Below, one piece after another: positions 8,200-17,672 of a stretch of DNA of 64,000 bases. Where the stretch lies: contig NZ_JAAIVJ010000001.1 of NCBI RefSeq assembly GCF_011008935.1, positions 372,001 through 436,000 of the forward strand, written 5' to 3'. The notes beneath the pieces were generated by a model. The model ran no database searches and was not told the DNA's origin. It was given only the letters and a program-made list of their open reading frames with translations. The translations under genes and the position numbers were made by a program. Source of the DNA: Tabrizicola oligotrophica. Lineage in GTDB: Bacteria; Pseudomonadota; Alphaproteobacteria; Rhodobacterales; Rhodobacteraceae. Positions within the stretch are counted from its first letter, which is position 1. Every line of letters starts with the position of its first letter.

Positions 8200-8415
8200 G
8201 GCCCTACATCGCCCGACAAGCCCTGCGCCCGCAAGGGGGCACCGGCGGCCAAACCCGTCGCAACGGCGCGGATTTTCTGCTAGGCTGGGGCATCCGGTTC
8301 CGCCCGGCGGCAGGGGCAGCAGCGCGGCACCGGACCGAAGGCTGTGGCGCGGCCCATCGCGGCCCTCGGCTGGCTGTCATGGGGCGATCACGGGGCCGGG
8401 ATGGTGGAGGGCGAC

Positions 8416-9348
8416 ATGTCGAACACGGCGACGGCGGCGCTATTGTCGCGGATGGGCGACCGGCTGCATCTGACCGATGGCGGTCTGGAGACCGCGATGA
8501 TCTTTCACGAGGGGCTGGAGCTGCCGCATTTCGCCGCCTTCACGCTGCTTGGCCGGCCCGAGGGCAGGGCGGCGATGCGGCGCTATTTCACCGGCTTTCT
8601 CGATCAGGCGGCCCGGCTTGATCTGGGCTTCGTTCTCGACACCGCCACTTGGCGCGCGAGCGAGGGCTGGGGCGAGACGATGGGCCTGCAACCGGGTGAG
8701 ATCGACCGGCTCAACCGCGAGGCGGTGGCCTTTGCCCAAAGCCTGCGCGACGCCCATGGTGCGGGCGAGGCGCTGGTCAATGGCGTTCTCGGCCCGCACG
8801 GCGACGCCTACCGGCCCGACAGCGTGCTGGGGCCGGAAGAGGCCTTTGACTATCACCACCGGCAGGTCGGCGTGCTGGCCGACGAAGGGGTCGATCTGGT
8901 GACGGCCATGACGATTTCCTCGACCGGCGAGGCGATCGGCATTGCCGAGGCCGCGCAGGACGTGGGCGTGCCGGTGGCGCTGTCCTTTACCGTTGAAACC
9001 GACGGCCGGCTGATCGACGGCATGACGCTGGCCGAGGCGATCGGCGTCACCGATGCTGCGACCAAGGGCTATCCGGCCTGGTACGGCGTCAACTGTGCCC
9101 ATCCCGACCATTTCGCGGCCGAACTGCGCGGCGCCTGGACCGGGCGGCTTGGCCTGATCCGGGCCAATGCCTCGCGGCTCAGCCATGCCGAGCTGGACGA
9201 GGCGACCGAACTCGACGACGGCGACCCCGAGGAACTGGCCCGCGCCTATGCCGCGATACGGATGCGTCTGCCGGGGCTGCGGGTGCTGGGCGGCTGCTGC
9301 GGCACCGATCTGCGCCATGTTGCAGCCATCGGCCGCGAGTGCCACTGA
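8416..9348 (+). CDS. homocysteine S-methyltransferase family protein
   Basis: A 310-residue protein of the Zn-dependent homocysteine methyltransferase family (MmuM/BHMT type): DGGLET at the N-terminus, a GVNCAHPDHF zinc-ligand cysteine, and the C-terminal GGCCGTD with two more zinc cysteines. It should transfer a methyl group from S-methylmethionine, betaine or a related donor to homocysteine or a similar thiol; the donor cannot be read from sequence. The start at 8416 has GGAGG six bases upstream; the longer frame from 8344 lacks this. A RidA gene follows on the same strand. Confidence 0.88.
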   Translation: MSNTATAALLSRMGDRLHLTDGGLETAMIFHEGLELPHFAAFTLLGRPEGRAAMRRYFTGFLDQAARLDLGFVLDTATWRASEGWGETMGLQPGEIDRLNREAVAFAQSLRDAHGAGEALVNGVLGPHGDAYRPDSVLGPEEAFDYHHRQVGVLADEGVDLVTAMTISSTGEAIGIAEAAQDVGVPVALSFTVETDGRLIDGMTLAEAIGVTDAATKGYPAWYGVNCAHPDHFAAELRGAWTGRLGLIRANASRLSHAELDEATELDDGDPEELARAYAAIRMRLPGLRVLGGCCGTDLRHVAAIGRECH

Positions 9349-9404
9349 CGGCCGCGCCCGCCGGCCATGGCGGACGCGCGCCCTGAGCCTGTCCGGAGGG
9401 CAAG

Positions 9405-9788
9405 ATGCCGAAGCGCTACATTGTCGAGGTCGAGGGCGTGCCGCCATCGCCGTCGCCGATCAGCAATGCCGTGGTCGTCGGCAACATGTGCTGGATCAGC
9501 GGGCAGTTGTCGGTCGGCCCGGACGGAGCTTTTGTCGCCGGCACCGCCCGCGAAGAAGCCGAGCGGGCATTTGCCCATGTCTTCCGAATCGCCGAGGCGG
9601 CTGGATTTTCCCGAGGCGACATCGTCTATGTCGATCTGGCCTTCCTTGACCTTGCCGACCTGAAGGAGGTCAATGGTCTTTACGCCGAGATGTTTCCCGA
9701 AGGCCGGCGGCCGGCACGAACGGTCTATCAGGCCGCGAGGCTTCCCTTTGACGGCAAGATCAAGGTACAGGCGGTGGCGGCGCGCTAG
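9405..9788 (+). CDS. RidA family (YjgF/YER057c/UK114) protein
   Basis: A 127-residue RidA-fold protein: [17 protein letters not shown] near the N-terminus, [26 protein letters not shown] in the middle and [22 protein letters not shown] at the end, with the arginine of the ART segment in the usual active-site position. RidA proteins deaminate reactive enamine/imine intermediates released by PLP enzymes. The gene follows the homocysteine methyltransferase by about 55 bp and may share its transcript. The subfamily is uncertain. Confidence 0.85.
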   Translation: MPKRYIVEVEGVPPSPSPISNAVVVGNMCWISGQLSVGPDGAFVAGTAREEAERAFAHVFRIAEAAGFSRGDIVYVDLAFLDLADLKEVNGLYAEMFPEGRRPARTVYQAARLPFDGKIKVQAVAAR

Positions 9789-9838
9789 ACTGCCGGCGTG
9801 GCAAGGGGGCTTGCGTTCCGGTGCGCGCCAGAGTAAGG

Positions 9839-9862
9839 AGCCGCCACTTCACAGGTGCGGCT
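9839..9862 (+). promoter_or_regulatory. hairpin in the rpsB leader
   Basis: AGCCGCCAC (9839-9847) pairs with GTGCGGCT (9855-9862) with one bulged base around a 7-nt loop, in the 167-bp gap upstream of rpsB. A position in the 5' leader would fit the autogenous S2 control known for rpsB in other proteobacteria, but I cannot match it to a known leader family. Confidence 0.3.
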
Positions 9863-9955
9863 TGGGCTTGCCGGGGAGAAATCCCGTCATGTCCGCCGGT
9901 TGGGGGAAACCCTGAAGACGGCCGCGCCAAGGTTCAAACCGGAAAAGGACAAGAC

Positions 9956-10714
9956 ATGGCTCTTCCCGAGTTCTCCATGCGTCAGCTGTTGGAAGCTGGC
10001 GTTCACTACGGCCACCAGACCGCCCGCTGGAATCCCCGCATGGGCGAGTATATCTACGGTGACCGCAACGGCATCCACATTCTCGACCTGACCCAGACCG
10101 TCCCGATGCTGGACGCCGCTCTGAAGGTCGTGCGCGACACCGTCGCCAAGGGCGGCCGGATCCTGTTCGTCGGCACCAAGCGCCAGGCGCAAAAGCCGGT
10201 CGCCGAAGCCGCCGAGAAATGCGCGCAGTATTTCATGAACCACCGCTGGCTGGGCGGCACGCTGACCAACTGGCAGACCGTGTCGAAGTCGATCCAGCGT
10301 CTGAAGCACATCGACGAAGTTCTGGGCGCGGGCGGCGAAGGCCTGACCAAGAAAGAGCGTCTGATGATGGAACGCGACCAGGCCAAGCTGCAAGCTTCGC
10401 TCGGCGGCATCCGCGAAATGGGCGGCACCCCGGACCTGCTGTTCGTGATCGACGTTGGCAAGGAAGACCTCGCCATCCTCGAAGCGCAGAAGCTGGGCAT
10501 CCCGGTTGTCGGCATCGTCGACACCAACTGCTCGCCCAAGGGCGTTGACTATGTCATCCCCGGCAACGACGACGCGGCCCGCGCCATCGGTCTTTACTGC
10601 GACCTGATCGCCCGTGCCGCCCTTGACGGCATGTCGGCCCAGATGGGTGCGGCGGGCGTCGATCTTGGCGCGCTGGAGGAAGCTCCGGCCGAGGAAGCCG
10701 TCGCCGAAGCCTGA
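9956..10714 (+). CDS. rpsB: 30S ribosomal protein S2
   Basis: A 252-residue protein starting [20 protein letters not shown] with the S2 signatures [26 protein letters not shown] and [25 protein letters not shown] split over the usual positions. The start at 9956 matches the family N-terminus; the in-frame ATG at 9821 is too early. A short acidic C-terminal tail rich in Ala and Glu follows the core. It forms the usual rpsB-tsf pair with the elongation factor Ts gene 82 bp downstream. Confidence 0.97.
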   Translation: MALPEFSMRQLLEAGVHYGHQTARWNPRMGEYIYGDRNGIHILDLTQTVPMLDAALKVVRDTVAKGGRILFVGTKRQAQKPVAEAAEKCAQYFMNHRWLGGTLTNWQTVSKSIQRLKHIDEVLGAGGEGLTKKERLMMERDQAKLQASLGGIREMGGTPDLLFVIDVGKEDLAILEAQKLGIPVVGIVDTNCSPKGVDYVIPGNDDAARAIGLYCDLIARAALDGMSAQMGAAGVDLGALEEAPAEEAVAEA

Positions 10715-10741
10715 TCCGGCTTTGTCACGGTTTTGACATCG

Positions 10742-10763
10742 GGCGGGGGGGATACCTCCCGCC
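10742..10763 (+). other. hairpin between rpsB and tsf
   Basis: GGCGGGGGG (10742-10750) pairs with CCTCCCGCC (10755-10763), nine pairs with one G-U, loop GATA. A run of five T follows only after a gap of five bases, so it is at best a leaky terminator that could set the rpsB to tsf ratio. Confidence 0.35.
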
Positions 10764-10796
10764 ATGACTTTTTCCAAGATTTCAGGAGTCTGAAAA

Positions 10797-11708
10797 ATGA
10801 CCGCAATCACCGCTGCAATGGTGAAAGAACTGCGCGATTCGACCGGCGCAGGCATGATGGACGCCAAGAAGGCGCTGACCGAAGTGAACGGCGACATGGA
10901 AGCCGCCGTTGACTGGCTGCGCACCAAGGGTCTGGCGAAAGCCGCCAAGAAGGCCGACCGCGTGGCCGCCGAAGGCCTCGTCGGCGTTGCCGTGTCGAAC
11001 GGCAAGGGCGTTGCCGTCGAAATCAACTCGGAAACCGACTTTGTCGCCAAGAACGCCGATTTCCAGGCGCTGGTGCGCGACGTGGCCTCGGTTGCCCTGA
11101 CCACCGGCGATTCGGTTGAGGTCGTCAAGGCCGCGGCGCTGAACGGCAAGACCGTGGACGAAGTGATTCAAGAGGCCATCGCCCGCATCGGCGAGAACAT
11201 GACCTTCCGCCGCATGCACATTCTGGAAGGCGACACCGTGGTCTCCTATGTCCACAACGCCGCCACCGAAGGCATGGGCAAGATCGGCGTCTTGGTCGCG
11301 CTGAACGGCCCGGCCGCCAAGGCGCAGGAAATCGGCAAGCAGTTCGCCATGCACATCGCGGCGACCAACCCGCTGTCGCTGAGCGAAGCCACCCTTGACC
11401 CGGTCGTGGTCGAGCGCGAACTGGCCGTGCAGACCGCCAAGGCGCTGGAAGAAAACGCCTCCTCGGCCAAGCCGAAGCCCGATGCGGTGATCCACAACAA
11501 CATCATCCCGGGCCGGATGAAGCGCTTCCTGTCGGAAAACACGCTTCTCGGTCAGGCCTTCGTCATCAACCCCGACCTGACGGTCGAGGCCGCGGCGAAA
11601 GAAGCCGGCGTCGAGATCACCGGCTATGCCCGCGTGATGGTCGGCGAAGGCGTTGAAAAGAAGGAAGAAGACTTCGCCGCCGAAGTCGCCAAGATGGTTC
11701 AGGGCTAA
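10797..11708 (+). CDS. tsf: translation elongation factor Ts
   Basis: A 303-residue EF-Ts, the guanine-nucleotide exchange factor for EF-Tu. It has the N-terminal UBA-like domain with [16 protein letters not shown], the dimerisation/core segment [12 protein letters not shown], and a C-terminal [29 protein letters not shown] tail of the usual type. TTTCAGGAGTCTGAAAA precedes the ATG, providing AGGAG. The gene ends in a Rho-independent terminator at 11745. Confidence 0.97.
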   Translation: MTAITAAMVKELRDSTGAGMMDAKKALTEVNGDMEAAVDWLRTKGLAKAAKKADRVAAEGLVGVAVSNGKGVAVEINSETDFVAKNADFQALVRDVASVALTTGDSVEVVKAAALNGKTVDEVIQEAIARIGENMTFRRMHILEGDTVVSYVHNAATEGMGKIGVLVALNGPAAKAQEIGKQFAMHIAATNPLSLSEATLDPVVVERELAVQTAKALEENASSAKPKPDAVIHNNIIPGRMKRFLSENTLLGQAFVINPDLTVEAAAKEAGVEITGYARVMVGEGVEKKEEDFAAEVAKMVQG

Positions 11709-11744
11709 GCCCGGATCGACTTTTGCACCGATGTGCAGGGCAGG

Positions 11745-11770
11745 GGGCCAGCGTCAGCGCTGGCCCTTTT
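11745..11770 (+). terminator. terminator of rpsB-tsf
   Basis: GGGCCAGCG (11745-11753) pairs perfectly with CGCTGGCCC (11758-11766), loop TCAG, followed by TTTT, 37 bp after the tsf stop. Confidence 0.85.
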
Positions 11771-11805
11771 GCTTTGCCCCCCGCAGCTTTTTAGGCGATC
11801 GGGGA

Positions 11806-11841
11806 AAAGAAAAACGGTGCGGCCCACCGGGACCGCACCGT
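11806..11841 (-). terminator. Rho-independent terminator on the minus strand
   Basis: ACGGTGCGG and CCGCACCGT (11814-11822 and 11833-11841) form a perfect 9-bp stem. On the minus strand it is followed by TTTTCTTTT, a good terminator. It lies about 255 bp past the luxR stop, so it ends either a long luxR 3' region or an independent short transcript from 11842-12095. Confidence 0.75.
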
Positions 11842-12095
11842 CTGCGCCCCACCAAAGGGGATGAGGAAGGGCACGAAGGGATCAGCCAGACCAGCCCGAA
11901 ATTGGCGGCACGACCGACAGGGAACAGCGCCGAAATGGCGCACCATGAAATGCAGGCGGCTCGGGGTTGGAAATACAACCTTTCCCCGCCTGCCGTTCCA
12001 AATAGCCGAAGCCACCACTCACGGAACCCGCGCAGATTGCAGATTTACCTTGGGTAAGGAAAGTCAGGGATTCCCTACCTTGCCATTCCGCCCCG
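11842..12095. other. non-coding stretch downstream of luxR
   Basis: No convincing gene. Short frames on both strands have no recognisable product or ribosome-binding site. A hairpin with eight of nine pairs (GGTAAGGAA with TTCCCTACC) lies at about 12054-12080, just after the luxR stop. The stretch ends in the minus-strand terminator at 11806-11841, so a 3'-derived or independent small RNA on the minus strand is possible. Confidence 0.4.
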
Positions 12096-13016
12096 CTACA
12101 GGGCCGCGCCATTGGCCGGGCGCGGCGGTTGCTGGAAGATCAGGTTCATCAACGCCGCCTTGGCGACCGCCTGCGTCGTGGTATCCACCGCCAGCGCCTC
12201 ACGCGCAAGGCGCAGGTGCTTTTCCACCATGGCCGGCGACACCTCCATCAAGAGCGCCACGTCCTGCGTCGTCTTGCCATCGGCCACCCATTCCAGCGCC
12301 TCGCGCTGGCGTTCGGTCAGGGGGCGGCGGCGGATGGGGAAGGGGAGCTGGATGATCCGCAGATGCATCATGTTCGCCACCGCGATCAGCTCGTCCTTCT
12401 GGCGCGCGAACAGGGCATCCACCGCCTCGACCGAGATGCCGGGATCGGCGATCAGCCCCAGCGCGCCCTTGGCCCGGCTGGAGGTCTCGGGGAAGCTGAC
12501 CGAGATCCCGGCCAGAATGCCGATCGCCGCGTTCTGCCGCACCGTCTCGGCCTCATCCGTGCTGAGCCGGCCGGCAAGATAGGCCTCACGCACCCAAGCC
12601 CAGGTGCAGGCCCCGACATTGTGCTGCGCCCAGCGAAAGGCCGGCGTGCGTGAGAAAAAGCCGTTGCGGAAATAGAACTGCGCATAGCTTGGATCGCAGG
12701 TGGTCAGGAACAGCGCGTCATCCGGATCGCCGACCGAATTCTCGCCGCGAAAGCGGGTGAAGCCATAATTGCAGCGCTGGAAGCCAAGCCTGCCGAAATA
12801 GCCTGTGCCAAGTTCCCAGACCGCCGCCACGCTTGGTCCCTCGGCGATGCGCGACATCAGCGCAAATACGTCGTTCAAAGTTCCCCCCAGGAAATCCGGC
12901 CTGGACTTCTGCAAAACCGGGACCGGACCTTCGTGACCGCCTGACGCGCTTGCCCGCATCCCCGAATGAAGCTTATGCTTGAAAAGGTTGAGCTGTCGAG
13001 TGTTCAGATCCGGCAA
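12096..13016 (-). CDS. LuxR-family transcriptional regulator with autoinducer-binding-type domain (solo)
   Basis: A 306-residue regulator: residues about 50-200 resemble the acyl-homoserine-lactone binding domain, and residues about 228-290 are a LuxR helix-turn-helix (PLTERQREALEWVADGKTTQ followed by an MEVSPAMVEKHL recognition region). No luxI synthase is in the window, so it is a LuxR solo. At the place where AHL receptors have the ligand-contacting Asp of a DP(V/I) motif, this protein has RTPAF, which argues against a classical AHL ligand. The start is uncertain; a start near residue 20 (MRASASGG) is also possible. It faces a GcvT-family gene across a strong palindrome. Confidence 0.82.
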   Translation of the reverse strand: MPDLNTRQLNLFKHKLHSGMRASASGGHEGPVPVLQKSRPDFLGGTLNDVFALMSRIAEGPSVAAVWELGTGYFGRLGFQRCNYGFTRFRGENSVGDPDDALFLTTCDPSYAQFYFRNGFFSRTPAFRWAQHNVGACTWAWVREAYLAGRLSTDEAETVRQNAAIGILAGISVSFPETSSRAKGALGLIADPGISVEAVDALFARQKDELIAVANMMHLRIIQLPFPIRRRPLTERQREALEWVADGKTTQDVALLMEVSPAMVEKHLRLAREALAVDTTTQAVAKAALMNLIFQQPPRPANGAAL

Positions 13017-13083
13017 GGCGCTGCTTTTTCAGGCTTTCCGGACGCAGATATCGGCCTGTGGCTGGTGCCCGGGTCATCTTGTA

Positions 13084-13109
13084 TATTGCATAATATTGAT
13101 TATGCGATA
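13084..13109. promoter_or_regulatory. 26-bp palindrome, candidate operator
   Basis: TATTGCATAAT (13084-13094), spacer ATTG, ATTATGCGATA (13099-13109): eleven-base arms with one mismatch and a perfect GCATAAT/ATTATGC core. It lies in the AT-rich gap between the divergent luxR and gcvT-like genes, as expected for a dimeric regulator site. The regulator is unknown; the adjacent LuxR protein is the first candidate. Confidence 0.6.
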
Positions 13110-13204
13110 CTTGAATGTTCCATTTCCGACAAACAATGTCGCCCTTCTTGGTGCGTCTGCCGGCTGACGCGTCAATCTGAGCCTCCCTGATCCCGGAGAC
13201 TGTC

Positions 13205-14308
13205 ATGACCCTGCGTCGCACCCCCTTTCACGCCCTTGCCTCGGCCATGGGGGCGCAGATGGGCCCGGTCGGTGGCGGCTTTCTCAATGTCCACAGCTAT
13301 GGCGACGTGCGGGCCGAACATCTGAACACCCGCGCGAAGGTTGGCGTGCAAGACCTGTCCACCATGGGTAAAATCGACATCAAGGGTCCGGAAGCCGAGG
13401 CACTGGTCGATCATCTGATCGTCAATGACGCCGCCGCGATGCGGCCCGGTCAGGCGCGCTATGCCAGCGTTTGCGCGCCCGATGGCGGGATCATGGATGA
13501 CCTGACGGTGTTCCGGCTGGCGGCCGAGCATTTCCTGGTGGTCTCGGGCTCGCGCAACCGGCTGAAGATGCGCGACTGGTTCACGCAGCATGCCATGGGC
13601 CGCCGCGCCTACGTCACCGACCAGACCGCGGCGGTAGCTTTCCCGACGATCCAGGGGCCGAACGCCCGCGCGTTGCTTCAGACTCTGATTGAAGATGCCA
13701 ATCTAACCACCCTGAAACGCTGGACTTTCACCCATGGTATACTGGACGGCACCCGGGTGATGATCTCGCGCACTGGCGTCACCGGCGAATTGGGTTTCGA
13801 GCTTTTCGTTCCCGCCGACGAGGCAGCAGGCGTCTGGAATGCGCTCTTTGCCGCCGGCAGTGCCTTTGGTCTGAAGCCCTATGGCGTGAAGGCGATGTTC
13901 ACCTTGGGGCTGGAAAAGCTTTATCCCGCCCATGGCATCGACATGGACGAGACCAACACGCCGTTCCACGTCGGCACTGATGCCTTCATCAAGTTCGACA
14001 AGGGCGATTTCATCGGCCGCGACGCGCTGCTCCGCCTGCGCGAGACCGGGGCGCCGACCGCCTGGGTCGGTCTGAAACTGGCGGGCGAAACCCCTGCCCC
14101 GGACTTGACCCCGGTGCTGCTTGACGGGCGGCAGATTGGCCATATCACCTATTCCGACCATGGCCACTCGGTCGGTGCCGTTCTGGCCTCGGCCCATATC
14201 GACCGCGAGTTTGCTGTGGAAGGTCAAATGGTTACGGTCCTGGATCAGCCCGCCACCGTGGCGCGCAGGGCGTTTTTCGACCCCGAAGGCCTGCGTCTGC
14301 ACTCCTGA
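13205..14308 (+). CDS. stand-alone GcvT-family aminomethyltransferase/folate-dependent demethylase
   Basis: A 367-residue protein of the glycine-cleavage T fold: GPEAEALVDHLIVND, the tetrahydrofolate-site motif GGIMDD with its catalytic Asp, a ISRTGVTGELGFELFVP segment, and the C-terminal barrel containing ARRAFFDPEG. The glycine cleavage partners gcvH and gcvP are absent nearby, and relatives of GcvT also demethylate sarcosine, dimethylglycine, DMSP or other methylated compounds by transfer to tetrahydrofolate. The true substrate is therefore open. It is transcribed away from the LuxR solo gene and may be its target. Confidence 0.8.
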   Translation: MTLRRTPFHALASAMGAQMGPVGGGFLNVHSYGDVRAEHLNTRAKVGVQDLSTMGKIDIKGPEAEALVDHLIVNDAAAMRPGQARYASVCAPDGGIMDDLTVFRLAAEHFLVVSGSRNRLKMRDWFTQHAMGRRAYVTDQTAAVAFPTIQGPNARALLQTLIEDANLTTLKRWTFTHGILDGTRVMISRTGVTGELGFELFVPADEAAGVWNALFAAGSAFGLKPYGVKAMFTLGLEKLYPAHGIDMDETNTPFHVGTDAFIKFDKGDFIGRDALLRLRETGAPTAWVGLKLAGETPAPDLTPVLLDGRQIGHITYSDHGHSVGAVLASAHIDREFAVEGQMVTVLDQPATVARRAFFDPEGLRLHS

Positions 14309-14333
14309 CACGGGCGCAGCCCCCCCGTGCCCT

Positions 14334-15146
14334 TCAGGCTGTGGCCGCAATCACATGCGCCTGAATCTTGGCGGTCACCTCGCCGGTGCCGTGTTGGCGT
14401 TTCAGCGCGGCCTCGACGTGATCGGTCGCCGCCTCCAGCCTACCCGCCCCCTTGGCCTCGATTTCGGCCCGCAGCGGCGTGCCCTGACAAAAGGCCACAG
14501 CCGGAATGCGCGCCGATGCCGCACGGCTTTGCTCGGCCCGCGTCTCGATCGACACGGCGGCAAAGCCCGCCTCGGTCAGGTCACGCCGGATCAGCGCCGT
14601 ATCGTGGTAGCCATAGGGGACGCGGGACAGGAAACGCGGCGGATCGTCCGGAAACGCCGTAGCCAGGGCCGCCGTGATCTCGCGCGCAAGCACGTTGTCC
14701 TCGATGCGGTCCCAGACGTTGAACAGCAAATGCCCACCGGGCCGCAGAACGCGCCGCGCCTCGCGGTAGGCCGCAACGCGGTCGGGAAAGAACATCGCGC
14801 CGAACTGACAACACACCAGATCGAAGGCGTCGTCGTCAAACGGCAGCACCAGCGCATCGGCCTGTCGCCAGATGAGGCGGCTGTCCGCGCCCTGCCGGGC
14901 GGCCGCGTGGTCCAGCATCGGTTGGCTGAGGTCGGTCACCACATAGCTTGCGCCTTGGGCAAGCTGCGGCGCCAGCGCCCGGGTGACAACCCCGGTACCC
15001 GCCGCGGTTTCCAGAACCGCGACCGGTGACAGGGCCGCAGCGCGCCGGGCAAGATCTGCGGCGAACGGCTCGAAGATCAAAGGCACCAGATAGCGGTCGT
15101 AGTTCTCCGGAACCGAACCCGCGAACTCATGATCGGACTCTTGCAT
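14334..15146 (-). CDS. class I SAM-dependent methyltransferase
   Basis: A 270-residue Rossmann-fold methyltransferase: motif I VLETAAGTGVVTRALA near residue 45, the acidic residue of motif II in VVTDLSQPMLDHA, and DDAFDLVCCQFGAMFFPDR before a RVLRPGGHLLFNVWD segment. It resembles UbiE/menaquinone-type methyltransferases without the full signature, so the substrate is unknown. The gene is convergent with the GcvT-like gene and has no obvious operon partner. Confidence 0.85.
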   Translation of the reverse strand: MQESDHEFAGSVPENYDRYLVPLIFEPFAADLARRAAALSPVAVLETAAGTGVVTRALAPQLAQGASYVVTDLSQPMLDHAAARQGADSRLIWRQADALVLPFDDDAFDLVCCQFGAMFFPDRVAAYREARRVLRPGGHLLFNVWDRIEDNVLAREITAALATAFPDDPPRFLSRVPYGYHDTALIRRDLTEAGFAAVSIETRAEQSRAASARIPAVAFCQGTPLRAEIEAKGAGRLEAATDHVEAALKRQHGTGEVTAKIQAHVIAATA

Positions 15147-15271
15147 GCTGCCACCTGCTTTCTGTGCGAGGGCTGCCGGAAGGTGATCTGATTTAGCGCT
15201 TGGTCGTCTCTGTCGGAGCGTTTCTGCCAGAACCGGAACGCGGCAGAAAAGGCGAAACCTGTCCAGTTGAG

Positions 15272-15348
15272 TGGCGCACCCAGCACGATTCGAACGTGCG
15301 ACCTTTGCCTTCGGAGGGCAACACTCTATCCAGCTGAGCTATGGGTGC
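15272..15348 (-). tRNA. tRNA-Arg (anticodon CCG)
   Basis: On the minus strand a 77-nt cloverleaf: acceptor GCACCCA paired with TGGGTGC, D arm GCTCAGCTGGATAGAGT, anticodon stem TTGCC/GGCAA with loop CTCCGAA (anticodon CCG), T arm with GTTCGAATC, discriminator G and an encoded CCA. It lies 45 bp beyond the sufS stop on the same strand. Confidence 0.97.
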
Positions 15349-15392
15349 CTGCCGCCCCGTATAGCCCGCAACGTCCGGGCCTGCAACGCGAT

Positions 15393-16605
<1,213 letters not shown>

Positions 16606-16613
<8 letters not shown>

Positions 16614-17187
16614 GGGAGGGCACTCCGATCAGGGCGGCGAACAGGATGGCCGCCACAAGGGCCACGAGAAAGCTGACCGCGATCATGCCGAAAAACACCA
16701 TCAGGCCAGAGCGGAACCCATGGAGTTCGGCAATGAACAGCGAAAGCAGCACGGCGTAAAGCGCAAAGCCCGCCAGCCCGATCGGCGGGGCCAGACCGGG
16801 CAGAACCAGCATGGCAACCAGTTGCAGCAGTTGCAGCAGGATCGGCGGCAGCTGCACCCAGGCGACCAGCACCAGCGCCTCGGCCAAAGTTCCGGTGCCA
16901 CCCAGGCGTTGGCCGACCCAGAAGGCCAGCACCCCGGTCAGGGCCAGCGCGCCGAACTGGATCAGCGCCGTGCGCAGCGGGCTGCCAAACACCGCCTGCA
17001 TGCCCGGATCCATCTCGACCGGCGAGATCAGGAACCCGGCAAAGCCGAGCGCGGCCGAGAGGACCGACATCAAGAGCACTGCCAGCCAGCCGGTGCCGAT
17101 GGGCAGGCCAAGCGCCTTGAGCCGGGCGGCGGCGGCGCGCGGGTTGACAAGCGTGAGCTGCAACAGGTCCTGAACCACGCCGCTCAT
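16606..17187 (-). CDS. Yip1-domain membrane protein in the suf operon (second copy)
   Basis: A 193-residue membrane protein with about five hydrophobic segments and the layout of the YIP1/DUF1282 family (a short amphipathic N-terminus followed by PIGTGWLAVLLMSV). The start at 17187 overlaps the stop of the preceding membrane gene (ATGA), which rules out the longer frame. Function is unknown; placement between sufD and sufS with overlaps on both sides means it is translated with them. It may be an ancient duplicate of its neighbour, since both have the same size class and fold. Confidence 0.78.
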
Positions 17188-17663
17188 CCGCGTTCCGCCT
17201 CGCGCAGCATCAGGCCCCAGAGGACAAGAAAGACCAGCCCGACCAGCCCGCCAAGCGCATTGGTCTGCACCCCCTGCCCCAGAAAGCCCAGCGACAGCCC
17301 CATGAGCAACATCGCCGGCGTGACCGCGACCAGCGCCCAGAACAGGGCGAGCCGCGCGCCATACCACGTCCCCTTGCCACCAAGCGCGCCCGCGATCAGC
17401 CGCGACAGCGCCGCCAGCCCGTACCACAGCGGAATCGTCGCCAGAAGCCCGAGGCCGGCAGCGAACAGGCGCTGCGGCATCGGCACCTCTGGCAGCAGAT
17501 AGGCCATGCGCGCCGCATGGGGTGTCTGCGCGACAAAGGCGATCAGCAGGAAGGTGAACAGAAAGGTAAAGACAAAGGCCTCCGACTGCGGCCGCGCCAG
17601 ATGGCGGCGCAGCACGCGCGCCGGGGCACGCCAGCTTTCCACGATGTCGGCGATCAGCGCCAT
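17184..17663 (-). CDS. Yip1-like membrane protein in the suf operon (first copy)
   Basis: A 159-residue protein: a cytosolic N-terminus (ESWRAPARVLRRHL) and four to five transmembrane helices (from about 31, 68, 100 and 137). It resembles YIP1-family proteins. It lies 9 bp after sufD and is coupled to the next membrane protein by ATGA. No catalytic residue is recognisable. A role in Fe-S assembly is suggested only by the operon. Confidence 0.72.
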   Translation of the reverse strand: MALIADIVESWRAPARVLRRHLARPQSEAFVFTFLFTFLLIAFVAQTPHAARMAYLLPEVPMPQRLFAAGLGLLATIPLWYGLAALSRLIAGALGGKGTWYGARLALFWALVAVTPAMLLMGLSLGFLGQGVQTNALGGLVGLVFLVLWGLMLREAERG

Positions 17664-17672
17664 GGCCCTGCC

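Noticed and set aside
11754-12018. Small minus-strand frames downstream of luxR
   Set aside because: They run through the terminator hairpin, have no ribosome-binding site and show no recognisable domain; an RNA is as likely as a protein.
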